Of a stretch of 64,000 bases of DNA, positions 46,031-57,614 are shown piece by piece. The first letter of the stretch is position 1, and every line of letters begins with the position of its first letter. The position numbers were made by a program, and so were the translations under genes. Origin of the DNA: Branchiostoma floridae (lineage: Eukaryota > Chordata > Leptocardii > Amphioxiformes > Branchiostomatidae); assembly GCF_000003815.2 (NCBI RefSeq), contig NC_049985.1, positions 3,298,967 through 3,362,966 of the forward strand. Direction: 5' to 3'. Below the pieces are notes generated by a model, which was given only the letters and a program-made list of their open reading frames with translations, searched no databases and was not told where the DNA came from.

Positions 46031-46689
46031 CCTCAGACAGAATTACTCCCCAAAGACGTCAGGAAGTCAGAAGGTTGGATGACAGAAGTATGGATTGAGA
46101 AACGTTCCGTATTGATTACTTCATTTCTAATTACACGGACTTTCCGGGATTGTGTTCCGTTGAATTCAAACTTTCCTTGGTTTGGTGGCTTACAGTACAG
46201 TCATGTTTTTTGTAAATTGATGTTCAGAAATCAGGTTACGAATGTCCGAGCAAGTCGTTAGAGTGACCATCAGAGAACCCGCTGACATTGACTTCCATTG
46301 CACCCTGTGGTTCTACGTGTCCACATGCATACTGGAAGGTAGATCGTATTACTAATTAGCATATTCTTCTTTCCACCTGCGGGCACAAACAAATCCATAA
46401 TGTCCCTGCATGCATCCAATCTAAAATCCTTTTTATACACTTTGTACCACAATCACTCAAGGGACGGGGGAAAATGGTTAGGGTGAGGACAGGGTGAGGT
46501 CAACTATGTAACTGTATTAACTGTGGCTTTTCTTCTTGTCTTTGTTTGAGCCTTTTTTGATTAATCAAGTTGGCCAGATGGCAGTCATGATGGAAGTGCT
46601 AAGGGTTCGGAAAATATAACAAAAATACAGTCATGATTAAGGTCAAGGCTTTATTGCTGCATAACACAATTATATCAGACGTATGTGAT

Positions 46690-47020
46690 CACCTACATTG
46701 GAACGCTGCAAACTTTGAGTCACAAAAACGTTTCTACCTATAATCATTGCATATCAGGTCAAACGGTCAATGTAACATCAGTGTGTTGAAGGTGTAAAGC
46801 TCATAGTAATGCGTTTAGCGTTAAGAAATAGCATTAGGCTAAACGCTGTTCACTTCTTTTCATTCAAAATAAGATAAACAGTGCAAAGCTTGCTACAATC
46901 ATTGTGGAATAAAAAAACAAAGTTCCTAAAAAGTGACTCTATGTTTACATTCCAATAGTATCACACAATTATTCAGATTGATGGTAAGCAAGCACATTGG
47001 AACGCTGCAAACTTTGACTC
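46690..47020 (+). repeat. Pair of direct repeats about 296 bp apart
   Basis: ACATTGGAACGCTGCAAACT followed by TTGA(G/C)TCA occurs at about 46695 and 46991. Confidence 0.75.
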
Positions 47021-47524
47021 AATAACATTTCTTCCCAAGAGCAGCCTCATATGAGATCTGCTGTGTACATTTGTAAAGAGACAACCAGCCCATTAAGTAA
47101 GTGCTTAATTTTGGGGCAAATGCTTTTGGAAGCATTTTGAGGACTAAATTTTCTACCTTCATGATATCATAGAAAGATGAAATTTTTAGGACATATTAAA
47201 CTTACTACATACTAGAAGAAAATTCATTTAAAAAATGACAAATGAATGCCAAAAACAAAAATGTAAGCCTTTCAAAATGTTATTTGTAGCCAGATTTGTG
47301 TGTGCGCCTCCCTACAATAGTTATGACAAGGGGTGGGTACTGGTACAGAAAATTCAGGTACAGGTACAGTCTCCTAAACCTGGACCTGATTGTGAATTTG
47401 ACCAAGTTTAATTGTAGAAACTTTATAGAAATAACTAATAGTATCAACTCTCCTCTACTTTGCTCTTGTTTTTTGGGGGGGAACGTAAGCCCCAAAACAC
47501 ATGAATACCTGCTGGTAAAATCTC

Positions 47525-47530
47525 TTTATT
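47525..47530 (-). terminator. Probable polyadenylation signal of the F-lectin receptor gene
   Basis: AATAAA on the minus strand (TTTATT on plus), 187 nt downstream of the stop codon at 47717-47719. It is the first canonical hexamer I noticed downstream. Confidence 0.45.
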
Positions 47531-47716
47531 TTCTAATCGTTCCAACACCCGGCCAACTGATTTTTTTCAGGTCTGTTTTTTCTGGACCAGGCCAACAAGA
47601 AAAAAAAATGTTTTGTGCTGGTAACCCACCCCTAGTAGACTCTAAATTATTCAACATGCTCTTCTTCAAAGATATTTTGCTCGAGCTTGTTTGTCACATC
47701 GTGGTTTTTCTTCATC

Positions 47717-50700
47717 TCAGTCCTGCGGATCCACCTGCTGTTGACGTTGGTGTTTGCGTCTGTAACCATAGTAACCCATGGCGATGATGCCTGCAGCACA
47801 GCCCAGGCAAACCAGTGTGAGGTTGAGGGGCTTGTTGTACCACGTACCGGTCGATTTACCAGTCTCCCCTTCTGTAAGAGAACGATTTTGTACTGCTGAC
47901 AATTGTTGGCTTAAAGATTAACAGGCCAGAAACAAACGGTATCAAGTTGTATATATTTGTATAAATATGCAAGAGATCCTTATACATTCTAATGAAGCAA
48001 TTAAATCATCAATGAATCGACAAGTTTATGTGCCTATACCTGCTTGTGTTGTCGTCTTGTTAGTGAAGTTGTGAGAAACTGTACTTTCTTCATAAGTTGA
48101 CTGATGTGTGGACTGGGCAGAAAAGAAGATCTGTGCAGATGTTGTCTGTGTTCGCATTGTGGTGTTGGTTGATGGCGTTTCATTTCTTGGCATCGTTATT
48201 TTACCAGTTTGGTAAGCTAAATTGGGTATTCGAAGAAACAACGCATCATTCGTGATGTATGCAAGATGGCGCATCCTTATATGTACTAATCAAGTCATCA
48301 ATTAATCAAGATAATGTGTCTTTACCTGCTTGTGTTGTTGTCTGGATAGTGATGTCATGAGAAACCGTACTTCCTTCATAAGTTGACTGCTGTGTCGACT
48401 GGGCAGAAAATAACATCTGTGCGGATGTTGCCTGTGTTTGCGCTGTGGTGTCGGTTGATGGCGTTTCATTTCTTGGCGTCGTTGTTATTTCACCAGTCTG
48501 GTTAGCTAAATTTGGTATTCGAAGAAACGACACATCATTCAAATGTCATACAACCATTATTTATGCATCATGTCTGTATCAAAATTTACATTATTCTAAA
48601 TTTAAATTTTGAATTTATTAAAATTTATCTGGTGAATTTGCATTCAGTGCCATATGCAGGTACCCAAAGTGAGTAATGAGGCTGATTAATGTGGTTGAGG
48701 CACCTCCTCGAGCACGGGACCCCCTATTACGTCCCTCCCGGAAGACGATTTCGTGGAATGGCCATTCTGGGTCAGCTACAGCATCTGGTCGTCATTGGTC
48801 TCCAATCGAAGAACTGACCGGACTACGCGTTGCTTAACTTCCAAGATCAAGGGATCGGGTGTATCCAACGTGCAACACGGCTGTAGCTTGTTGCATACAA
48901 TCCTTATGAGTTAGTAACCTTGACAAGTTCACAGGTTTTTCCAGTTAGATGAACTACTAGCTCATTTGTTCTACCAGTTCATTCTCAATGATTTTTATAA
49001 GTTGCGGCAGGCCATGTAAACTAAAAGTAGTCTATTTAAGATCTACCAGAAAATACTTGGACTTCGCACAGGGTCAGTGTTCGGGAGTATCCGGGAAGAC
49101 GAATGCCCACATAGCGTCCCTCCATCCCCTGACAGGAGACGGAAATGGACGGCTGGGTCACGTTGATGTGATGGTCACCTCCACACTTTGGGTTCATGCT
49201 GACCTGGTCGGAATCCCCGATGTGGATGTTGAAGGGGTTGAGTCGTTCAGCACAACAGTCCCGGCGGTTAAAGATGACCAACCTGTAGGTATTGGAGACA
49301 GAGAATGTGCAATGGCACTTCAGTTTCATCCACATTGCATATTTGGATAAAGATTCCTATAGAGCTCCTTAAAACCTATAAACTTTGATAGATCCTCTAC
49401 AGTCACTATCATTACTTTCGGCAAGAAGGTTGATATGTTTTTCCAATTAGTTGTGCTATGGTGGAGTGTCTAGCGTATGTGCGCATACTCGGTGTAACTT
49501 GGGAAAATAACATGTACATTTTGTATCTTAGATAATGATGAACATAATGAGACATACCATACGAGTATAAATATATATATAATTATATATGTGTGTGGGT
49601 GTGTATACAGCTCCCCCGTCTCTAGAGGAAGTTGTCAAGGCCATTAGGAAGCTAAAGCCTGGCCGGGCTGCAGGGGCCGACGGCATCACCCCAGAGTTGC
49701 TACTGCATGGTGGACCCACGGTTGCAGATCAGCTTCATCACCTGCTTGCTACTATCTGGAGGGAGGAAACCGTCCCAGCCGACTGGCTCCAAGGTGTCAT
49801 CCTCCCTTTCTGGAAGAAGGGCCCGAAAGATGTGTGCAGCAACTATAGAGGCATCACTCTTCTGAGTGTCNNNNNNNNNNNNNNNNNNNNNNNNNNNNNN
49901 NNNNNNNNNNNNNNNNNNNNNNNNNNNNNNNNNNNNNNNNNNNNNNNNNNNNNNNNNNNNNNNNNNNNNNCGCAAGCAGAGAAAGGAACAGAGCGTTTCA
50001 CGCCAGGGCGTTCCACCGTGGACAGAATCCTGACCCTCCGTCTGCTGGCTGAGAAGAGAAGGGAGTTCAGGAAACCACTCTATGCAGCCTATGTAGACCT
50101 GAAACAGGCATTCGATTCTGTGGACAGACCGGCTCTCTGGAAGATCCTCAGAATCCTTGGTGTCCCGGGCAAGCTGATCAACCTTCTCTCCCTCCTGTAC
50201 TCTGCCACCTCTTCCTGTGTGACAGTCAATGGGCTGCTATCCGACAACTTCAACATCAACAGTGGAGTCCGGCAGGGCTGTGTCCTGGCCCCGACAGTGT
50301 TCAACACAGCTATCGACCACGTCATGGGGAGAACAGTGGCCCAGTGCGCGTGCGGAGCCAGCTTCGGCGATGTCACCATCACAGATCTGGACTATGCAGA
50401 TGATGTGGCAATCCTGGCCGAAGCCATTGAAGTTCTCCAACTTGCTCTGCAGGCCATGGATGCGGAAACTCAGCCTCTTGGCCTGATGGTCAGCTGGGAC
50501 AAGACCAAGGCCCAAAGCCTCAGTGACTTCAAGACCCCCCAGCAGGACTTGTCATCAACTCCCATCCTGTTGAAGTTGTGGACAAGTTCTGTTACCTCGG
50601 TGGCACAATTACGTCCGACTGCAAGAGTGATGCTGATATCCAGATCCGCATCGGCCGCGCCGCATCCGCGATGGCTAGCCTGGACAACGTATGGTCCAAC

Positions 50701-53700
50701 AGGAAACTCTCCACTCAAACAAAGATCAGACTGTACAACAGCCTTGTGCTTTCTATTCTTATGTACAGCGCTGAGACTTGGACACTAACAGGCACCCAGG
50801 AACAACGCCTGGATGCCTTTGACTCAAAATGCCAATGCAGGATCCTAGGGATCAGATGCTATGACCATGTCTCAAATACAACCCTACGTAGCATCACCAA
50901 TCAGCCACCACTTTCCCACAAGATCCGCTCTGCCCGGCTCCGCCTCTTTGGCCACCTTGCCCGGGCAGAACCACCTCCCGAACCTGTCGTCCTGCTGAGA
51001 GAACCAAACCCCACTACCTGGTCCCGCCCCAGAGGACGACCTAGACGCACCTGGCTCGACCAACTGGCCAACGACCTACAGCAGACTGCCGGCCTTTCCA
51101 TTGCCGCAGCCTGGGAGGCAGCCAGAGACAGATCAACCTGGATCGGTATGATCAGTATGCAGAGGCGCTACGCTCCTCTTCGGAGCAAGCGGAGCTGAGT
51201 GAGTGAGTGAGTGTGGGTGTGTGTATGTTTGTGGGTGTGTACATATGTATGTATGTACATTTTTGTATATGTACATTTACTATGTATACTATGTACATTG
51301 TGTATATCTATATCTATATCTATATAATTATATGCATTATATATATATCTATGCATTACTATTGAGAACATTATTTTTCTTTTTGAAATCATCAAAGCCA
51401 TTCATTACTGGTGTTCTACTGCTTTTAAAAAAGAAATGAAGTTCGCATTAGTGCTACATTTGTACATAATGGATCTGGAGATATGCTGTACCTGTCAATC
51501 ACGTACGATTGGCCGAGATCCACCCACCAGGTTGGGTTATCCTCTCCCGTGTCCCGAGTGTGCGTACAGGAACCATCGAGCCAGTGGGTAGCGGTGTTCC
51601 CGTCCACGGCACGACTGGCAGCCCCGTCCGGAAAGCTGCTAGTTTGGAACGCTGTCTTCCCCAGGGCGACATTGGCACCTGCCCGAGAAGTTCAACAGGT
51701 TTTTCCAGTTAGATGTACTAGCTGATTTGTTCTACCAGTTCATTCTCAATGATGCCATGACCATGTATTTACTAAATGTAGTAAAGGCCTACCAGAAAGC
51801 ACTTGGACTTCGCACAGGGTCAGTTTTCGGGAGTTTCCGGGAAGACGAACGCCCACATAACGTCCCTCCATCCCCTGACAGGAGACGGAAATGGACGGCT
51901 GGATCACGTCGATGTGATGGTCACCTCCACACTTTGGGTTCATGCTGACCTGGTCAGAATCCCCGATGTGGATGTTGAAGGGGTTCAGTCGTTCAGCGCA
52001 ACAGTCCTGGCGGTTAAAGATGACCAACCTGTAGATATTAGAGACAGAGAATGTGCAATGGCCCTTCAGTTTTCCACATTGCATATTTGGATAAAGATTC
52101 CTATAGAACTCCTTAAAACCTGTAAACTTTGATAGATCCTCTATAGTCACTATCATTACTTTCGGCAAGAAGGTTAATATGTTTTTGCAATTGGTTGTGC
52201 TATGGTGGGGTGTCTAGCGTATGTGCGCATACTCGGTGTAACTTGGGAAAATAACTTAGCATGTATCTTAGATAATGATGAACATAATAAGACATACCAT
52301 ACGAGTATTCATATATATATGTGTGTGGGTGGGTGTATGTGTGTGGGTGTGTACATATGTATGTATGTATGTGTGTATATGTACTATGTATATCTATATC
52401 TATATCTATGCTTTACTATTGAGAACATTATTTTTCTTTTTGAAATCATCAAAGCCATTCAATACTGGTGTTCTACTGCTTTTAAAGAAGAAATGAAGTT
52501 CCCATTAGTGCTACATATTGGATCTTGAGATACTGTAAATGCAGAAATGTTCGCGGTGGATTGATGTTCGCGGTTTTCGCGGTGACCGCGAACTTAAGAC
52601 CACCGCGAATATTTTTCTATTATGGTATTACACTGCAGTCTATGGTGTTACCGCAAAATTAAATCCACCGCGAAAAGTCCCTTTTCCCGCTACCGCGAAA
52701 TTAAATCCCCGCAAACTTAAATGCATTTACAGTATGCTGTACCTGTCAATCCCATACGATTGGCCGAGATCCACCCACCAGGTTGGGTTATCCTCTCCCG
52801 AGTCCCGAGTGTGTGTACAGGAACCATCGAGCCAGTTAGTAGCGGTGTTCCCGTCCACGGCACGACTGGCAGCCCCGTCCTGATAGTTGCTAGTTTGGAA
52901 CGCTGTCTTCCCCAGGGCGACATTGACACCTGCCCGAGGCAAGAAGACTTACTTTACTTATGTCATACCTGGGCCCCGATAACGTTTGATAACGTTGTTC
53001 TGAACCTGGCGATAAAAAGCTGTATTACACAGGCTTTAGCTAAGGGCACAACCCGCCGTACGTGCAAATACGTGCTGTCTACGTGCCAAAACGTGGGCAA
53101 TCTTATGGGATCCGTAAGTGGTAAGAACCGCCTCCGTACGTACTCGTAGGGAAACCGACGGATTTTGGAGCACGTAGACACGCCCTAGAACTTTACGTGC
53201 AGGCAAAACATACTTCCTGTGCCATCGGGCTGCAGATTTGCCTACCGTACGTACCAGTAAGGGCGACGCGCCTGAACGTTTTCAGAAATACGTGGCAGAC
53301 GTGGCCTCCAAAAAAAAGGTACGGACACATTGTACGTACGGCGGGTTGTGCCTTTAGCTTTTTAAGTTTTATCACTCAGGTTTCCATCAAACAATCTGAA
53401 CGTACTCGGTGCACACCGAGTGTGGCACCAATTGAAAATTTGAATACCTGATTCGGACGTTAGAATTGCTGCTGTAGTGTAACTGTTTTTGTTCGAGGAC
53501 ACCAAATTTTTCTCAACTTCTGGCGCATTTCGCATCGAAACTTGAAGGTGCTTTCTCAGGTGGGTACGACATAAATAAAATACAACACGGTGTATTCCGC
53601 TTCACCCTTGGTCCCAGCCCTCCCGCGGGTCGGATCGCCTGACGGCCGAAGCTTTACCTTGTGGTACTTGTATCGATGACTGGAGTTGAACAGCCTACAA

Positions 53701-53949
53701 TGTATTCCTTACAGAGCTTACTATTTCCAAGTCTTGTAGTTTTTTCTTTGTTCATCAGCCTGAAAGACGTCCGATACTTCTCCACCTCAGATACACCTCG
53801 AAAGTTGGCTATGATTGGGGCTATGGCAGAATAGTTGTATGTCAACTTCTAAAATCCAAAATGTGACAAATGACGGTATATTAATTACCTGTGGCGCCTG
53901 CAGCCATGAAAAAGAGTGAAAGGCAAAGTGTTGACGTTATGGCGTCCAT
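47717..53949 (-). CDS. Type I membrane receptor with two F-type lectin (fucolectin) domains, 472 aa, complete
   Basis: Exons (minus): 53949-53889 (signal peptide, MDAITSTLCLSLFFMAAGAT), 52929-52743 and 52028-51793 (lectin domain 1), 51678-51492 and 49282-49047 (lectin domain 2), 48505-48326 and 48216-48040 (Thr/Ser/Gln-rich stalk units), 47871-47717 (helix VCLGCAAGIIAMGYYGY and a short basic tail ending QVDPQD). All junctions are GT-AG and phases match; total 1419 nt. Each lectin domain reads NVALGKTAFQTS, DGNTAT-WLDGSCTHTR, NPTWWVDLGQSY, then VIFNR(Q/R)DCCAERLNPF and IHIGDSDQ. The R-x-D-C-C-A-E-R element and an upstream His in CTHTR fit the fucose-binding signature, although the spacing is longer than in the eel lectin, so fucose binding is likely but unproven. 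Most F-type lectins are secreted; the mucin-like stalk and helix here indicate a cell-surface recognition receptor. Confidence 0.9.
48040..48505 (-). repeat. Duplicated mucin-like stalk exons
   Basis: The exons 48505-48326 (60 codons) and 48216-48040 (59 codons) are homologous (QTGEITTTPRNETPSTDTT versus QTGKITMPRNETPSTNTT; both end TTTQAG). They have the same phases (1,1), and the flanking intronic sequence is duplicated too (CGAAGAAAC-AC-CATCATT on plus). Both are rich in Thr/Ser with N-glycosylation sites such as NET. Confidence 0.9.
48640..48887 (-). mobile_element. 5S rRNA-derived SINE
   Basis: The minus strand from 48887 to 48773 (115 nt) aligns along its length with 5S rRNA: it starts GCTACAGCCGTGTTGCACG, has CCCGATCCCTTGATCTTGGA then AGTTAAGC (A-box region), GGTCAGT, then CGATTGGAGACC (C-box region), and ends GATGCTGTAGCTG. 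A conserved core follows (CGTCTTCCGGGAGGGACGTA, then GGGGGTCCCGTG). This is the layout of 5S-headed (SINE3-class) elements transcribed by RNA polymerase III. It sits in an intron of the F-lectin gene, in the same orientation. Confidence 0.85.
49606..51198 (+). pseudogene. LINE reverse transcriptase fragment (frameshifted, interrupted by an assembly gap)
   Basis: First part (frame 2): RAAGADGITPELLLHG, the N gap, AAYVDLKQAFDSVDRPALWK, NSGVRQGCVLAPTVFN, and the catalytic box LDYADDVAIL. A one-base frameshift near 50545-50560 moves the reading to frame 1, which continues DKFCYLGGTITSDC, IRLYNSLVLSILMYSAETW, RLRLFGHLARAEPP to a TGA at 51196-51198. The YADD active site is intact, but truncation and frameshift make the copy non-autonomous. 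Frame continuity across the gap cannot be judged. Confidence 0.88.
49871..49970. other. Assembly gap (100 N) inside the LINE
   Basis: A run of exactly 100 N. It removes part of the reverse transcriptase fingers region; true length unknown. Confidence 0.98.
51691..52935. repeat. Tandem duplication unit 2 of the F-lectin gene (with MITE insertion)
   Basis: Homologous throughout to 48927-51690 apart from the LINE there and the MITE at 52533-52732 here. Without the MITE the unit is about 1.04 kb. The similarity covers exons, introns and microsatellites. Confidence 0.88.
52533..52732. mobile_element. MITE, copy 1 of the CTGTAAATGCAGAAA family, TA target site
   Basis: The termini are CTGTAAATGCA and TGCATTTACAG, flanked by TA (52531-52532 and 52733-52734). 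The interior has GC-rich inverted blocks (TTCGCGGT, ACCGCGAA). The paralogous unit 1 has GAGATATGCTG at 51479-51489, the exact empty site with one TA, which proves a TA duplication. It inserted about 10 bp from the donor of the exon 52743-52929. Confidence 0.93.
53038..53359. mobile_element. MITE, copy 2 of the AGCTAAGGGCACAACCCGCC family
   Basis: The termini are AGCTAAGGGCACAACCCGCC (left) and GGCGGGTTGTGCC(T)TTAGCT (right), about 322 bp. The internal segment CGTTTTCAGAAATACGTGGC is the reverse complement of the segment in 42311-42628. It lies in intron 1 of the F-lectin gene. Confidence 0.88.
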
Positions 53950-56900
53950 GGCTGCTCTCTGTGTTGCAGTACTGAGGACGTTGTCAAGTGTGCACTTGCA
54001 CTGTTGCTGATCAATACAAAAGCTAAACTATGTTGCTCACGTTAACTTAACTAAGTTTTTGTAATGTTGTTTGAAAACTGTACAATGTAGTCTCACGTCT
54101 CTTAACTTTCTCCTGCTGACAAAAGGCAATGCATTAGGGAAATTGTGTATCTTGAATGACTGTTTCCCAACTTGACAATCTGATTATGCTCAGCCGCATA
54201 GTCTTTTTAGCGAATGCCCACAAACGCCCACTCTGGAGAAGTCCAGGCTGCACGGATCTCATTTTTTTTGCTTGGAATATGTCCACATTGTGCTCCCACG
54301 CATTAATACTGAGTTTCAAGTCAATCCATCCATCCAAAGTGAAATAAGATCAAAGTTGACGATTTTCGATGGTCTTTTTAGCGAACGCCCAGCAAAAAGT
54401 CTTTTTAGCGAATGCCCACTACATGTATATAAAGGTAATTTGAACTGGTGGGACATTACTTTCACATCTTTCTTTGAACATACCAAATACTCTCCACATT
54501 TTTGATGATAAGTGTAGTGATATACTCCAGTGTGCGCATTAATGCATGCGAGATAACAAACTTTTAAAATATTCACCACATTTTTAAGTATAGGGGTACA
54601 GTATACCCCAGTGTGTGCAATAATGCATGCAAGATCACAAACTTTTAAAACCTTGGACTGTAATACGATAGCCTGCTACTGAAGATCTAGTCTTTATAAG
54701 CTGTAGAGCAATTAAGCCCCGTGTCCTGAGGATCAGTTACACCTGTACTTCTCATCATCATGGATGCCTAATCTGAAGATCAAAGCCTCTCAATCTTTAA
54801 TTGCATCCTTGGAGTTTCAATGTTCTGCACCAGGCCAAGTATAAGCTTCTCATCAAAGTCTTCCTAACTGGACCTTTTACTGGAAGCAATAGAGCAAGAA
54901 TCAAGGGGAAGAAGTCTGGCTTGTATAGGGGTCAATTTTTCCACTCTTTCTGTCTTAAAGTTTATAGACCGGTCTTCAGCATTTTCTATGTCTTGCAGCT
55001 TCTGTAGCGGTCAACATGTGTCATTGGAAGTGCAGAAATTTGATGAAAACTTTCAAAGTGGTTGTATCTTTTAATTGCCAACTTTGAATTGATGTATCTT
55101 TAAAAAAAACAAAATTGACAAGTCTTTAGTATTTAAAAGAAGTAGTATTATAGAATCCACAGCTTTAGATTTGGATTGATGTATTTTTTTGAATAATGTG
55201 AACTTCAATATAGAGAAGTCTAATATATGTTTATTCGCAAGTTTATGTTCTGAAGTGACGCAACTGGTCATCAGTATTGATCCTGAAGAAGGCAACACTG
55301 GTCATGAAATTTGATCCGTATGTGTATATACATTTGTGTTGGAAGAAAGTTTAGCACTGTACTACATCAGAATGCTTCAACCCTGAAAGTTGTGGGTGAC
55401 AGAACTTTGTTGTAAAAGTTTTGACCTGATGTATGATCCTACAGCCGCAGGCTGGCTTATTGCAATGGGCAGAGCCTGTAACTGTTACTAAGTCATCAAT
55501 TAGGCAAACATTGTGAACAGAGGCTTGGAAAAGTCTCTGATCTTACGCCAAGCACACTTGGCTGACTCCTCTTATGTTTTTCAATGTCCTAAGCCGCTTT
55601 GAACTAAGAGAACCAATACTGTGTCTATCCGGGTGTACAGTAAGTTCATCACTGCAATAAGCAGTCAATTTAGGAAGATCAACTCAGGCTGAATTGTTTT
55701 GGGAAGAGATGATGCGCAAGCGGCTCTCTTGAGTTTTGTTTAATCCCTGTAAGATTGCACACATTTCCAAAGCCATTCAACTGGTAGAACTGCAGTCTAC
55801 TCAGCTTTTTGAGGTCCAGACATCCCCTGAAGAAGAAGGAGAAATGAGGAGTAGAAAATAGATGAAGAAGAAGCTTCACATGTTATGTTTTACCAGTTGG
55901 CTTGACAGAGGAAATTAGTTTGTGAAAATGTGGTCTGTGAAAGGAAACTAAATGTTGGTTTCAAGAATAAAGAAATCAATTCTAAGAATGCACAATCATG
56001 TTCCAAGAAACTCTCTGAAAGCATGGCAGATAAGCAGTTAAGAATTACTAAAACTGACTATTATGACTTGACCAACATCAGTAAGTAGTAGTCATGTCAT
56101 CTATGTGCAAGCGCGGGCCTTGATTTTTGGTGAACAAGGGACTGAGCCATCAGATAATGGTAACCTGCTGCGCTTCTGAAATGCCCCCGTCAGCGTTCGA
56201 ATACTGTACCACCTTTGAGCTTAGCTAACCCTCCTTACAAGAAACACTCATTGGTAAGCTTTGCAGCTTGGGCACCTGCAGCTTTGGATGCCTTTGCATC
56301 CATTGGAACTCACCGCCGGAATGTTTGACACGCACCCAGGTTATTCAGTATCTTTCATTTGGGTCACACTCGGAACATCAACCCATGTAGTTCAGCAGGG
56401 GTTATTCAATGACAGTTCCTTGGCCTACCGCCTATGGTGCAAGCATATCTTGCGGGAAGTAACGGACAATAGACAGGACAGTAAGTGTTAGTGAGTGATT
56501 CTGGATGGATTAGAGGAACATTTTGAAGTGAATGATTTTCTTTTTTTAATCCTGACCCAGAAGAAATCATGTCAAATGAGGGGCAGTTCTGACTTAAGTT
56601 TTGATCTTTATGAAATTGGACACATTTTTAGGATTTACTGCTTGGCTGAGCAAAAGATATTGGAGCCTGCGTTGGACAAATGAACTGAAGCCAGCTAATG
56701 CTTGTCACGTAAGGGAAACTTAGCTTCTGCTTGAAAATTTATTTGGGTTGGTAGAAATCTTTCTGAAGCAAAGTTGAACCTTAGTCTACCACGCAAAAAA
56801 ATCGACTTTTTCACAAATTTTTGACTGACCAACTTCAGTCTTTGTCAAGGAATGAGCACTTCAATGCTTCTGTGATGTCAGACAAGGAAATCAGAGAGGG

Positions 56901-57614
56901 CAGACTTCACCCCTTTACCCACACTGTATTGCAAGTTGGTCCCTTCTACTCCCAAAGCAGGCTCCCCAAAGCCAAAGTAGCAATACTGAGGATGCATGGC
57001 AGAGCTGCATTGTGTTTGTTTTCAATCACATACATGTAAAAACATTACTTCATTCTCTCAGTTCTCAGACAGTCACCATAAAAGTATGACAAGCTCTCAT
57101 CATGAAAGTAGAGGGCAGCATGGAAAGCTTCAATATAATGTATAATTCTGTCCAAAAAACCGAGTACACCTAAATGACCTTGGTTTTCAAGCTTTGTTTT
57201 AATGATTTTCAGGCTTTAAATACTATGTTTAAAAGAATCAGAGAACCGACAAATCAAGTTGAAGTTGCCTTGGCGTGGGTGAAGTAAAAGTTTACAGAAA
57301 ATTTCCACTGATCATGTCTATATACAGGTACTTTAAAGTCAGCAGACATGTACAATGTACAGGAGACACTCTGACCAGCTGCCACATCACAGGACAGAAA
57401 AGTGCCTTTCATCTTCAACTTGAAAAACTGCCAGGGAGGAGACCAAATAACAAGTGGATGTCTCTCTCCGCTATAAATGGCCTTCCCATCCATGCAGCCT
57501 CATAGCTCAATATGCCATTTGGCACAAACGGACAGACGTTTACAGGTAGCTGGCATGTCCCTGTTGTCATCAATCCTGCTTCAGCCAGACAGCGATGTCT
57601 GTGTCATGTCGTCG
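53950..57614. other. Non-coding stretch upstream of the F-lectin gene
   Basis: It contains the presumed promoter of the F-lectin gene near 53950-54100 (no clear TATA element seen) and three copies of GTCTTTTTAGCGAA(T/C)GCCCA at 54201, 54372 and 54399. No exon was recognised. Confidence 0.4.

Larger units (their letters stand above)
39554..47716. other. Long non-coding stretch between TRIM-NHL and the convergent F-lectin gene
   Basis: No coding exon was recognised in about 8.1 kb. It contains a tandem duplication at 39591-39790, a MITE at 42311-42628, three tandem repeats at 45660-46030, paired repeats at 46694 and 46990, and AATAAA sites on the plus strand (for example 44737). Part is probably the TRIM 3' UTR. 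Confidence 0.45.
49600..51198 (+). mobile_element. 5'-truncated LINE (non-LTR retrotransposon) inserted in a TG-rich microsatellite
   Basis: Coding sequence starts near PPSLEEVVKAIRKLKPGRAA, the usual beginning of a LINE reverse transcriptase domain, so the endonuclease part is missing. The 3' end has a (TGAG)n tail rather than poly-A, as in several CR1/L2-like lineages. The duplicated copy at 52300-52400 preserves the uninterrupted TG-rich target. The insertion therefore postdates the F-lectin duplication. It lies antisense inside an intron of the F-lectin gene. Confidence 0.85.
48927..51690. repeat. Tandem duplication unit 1 of the F-lectin gene (with LINE insertion)
   Basis: Direct repeat of 51691-52935, starting at ACAGGTTTTTCCAGTTAGAT and ending just after the exon at 51492-51678. 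It is longer than unit 2 mainly because of the LINE fragment inside its intron. Confidence 0.88.
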
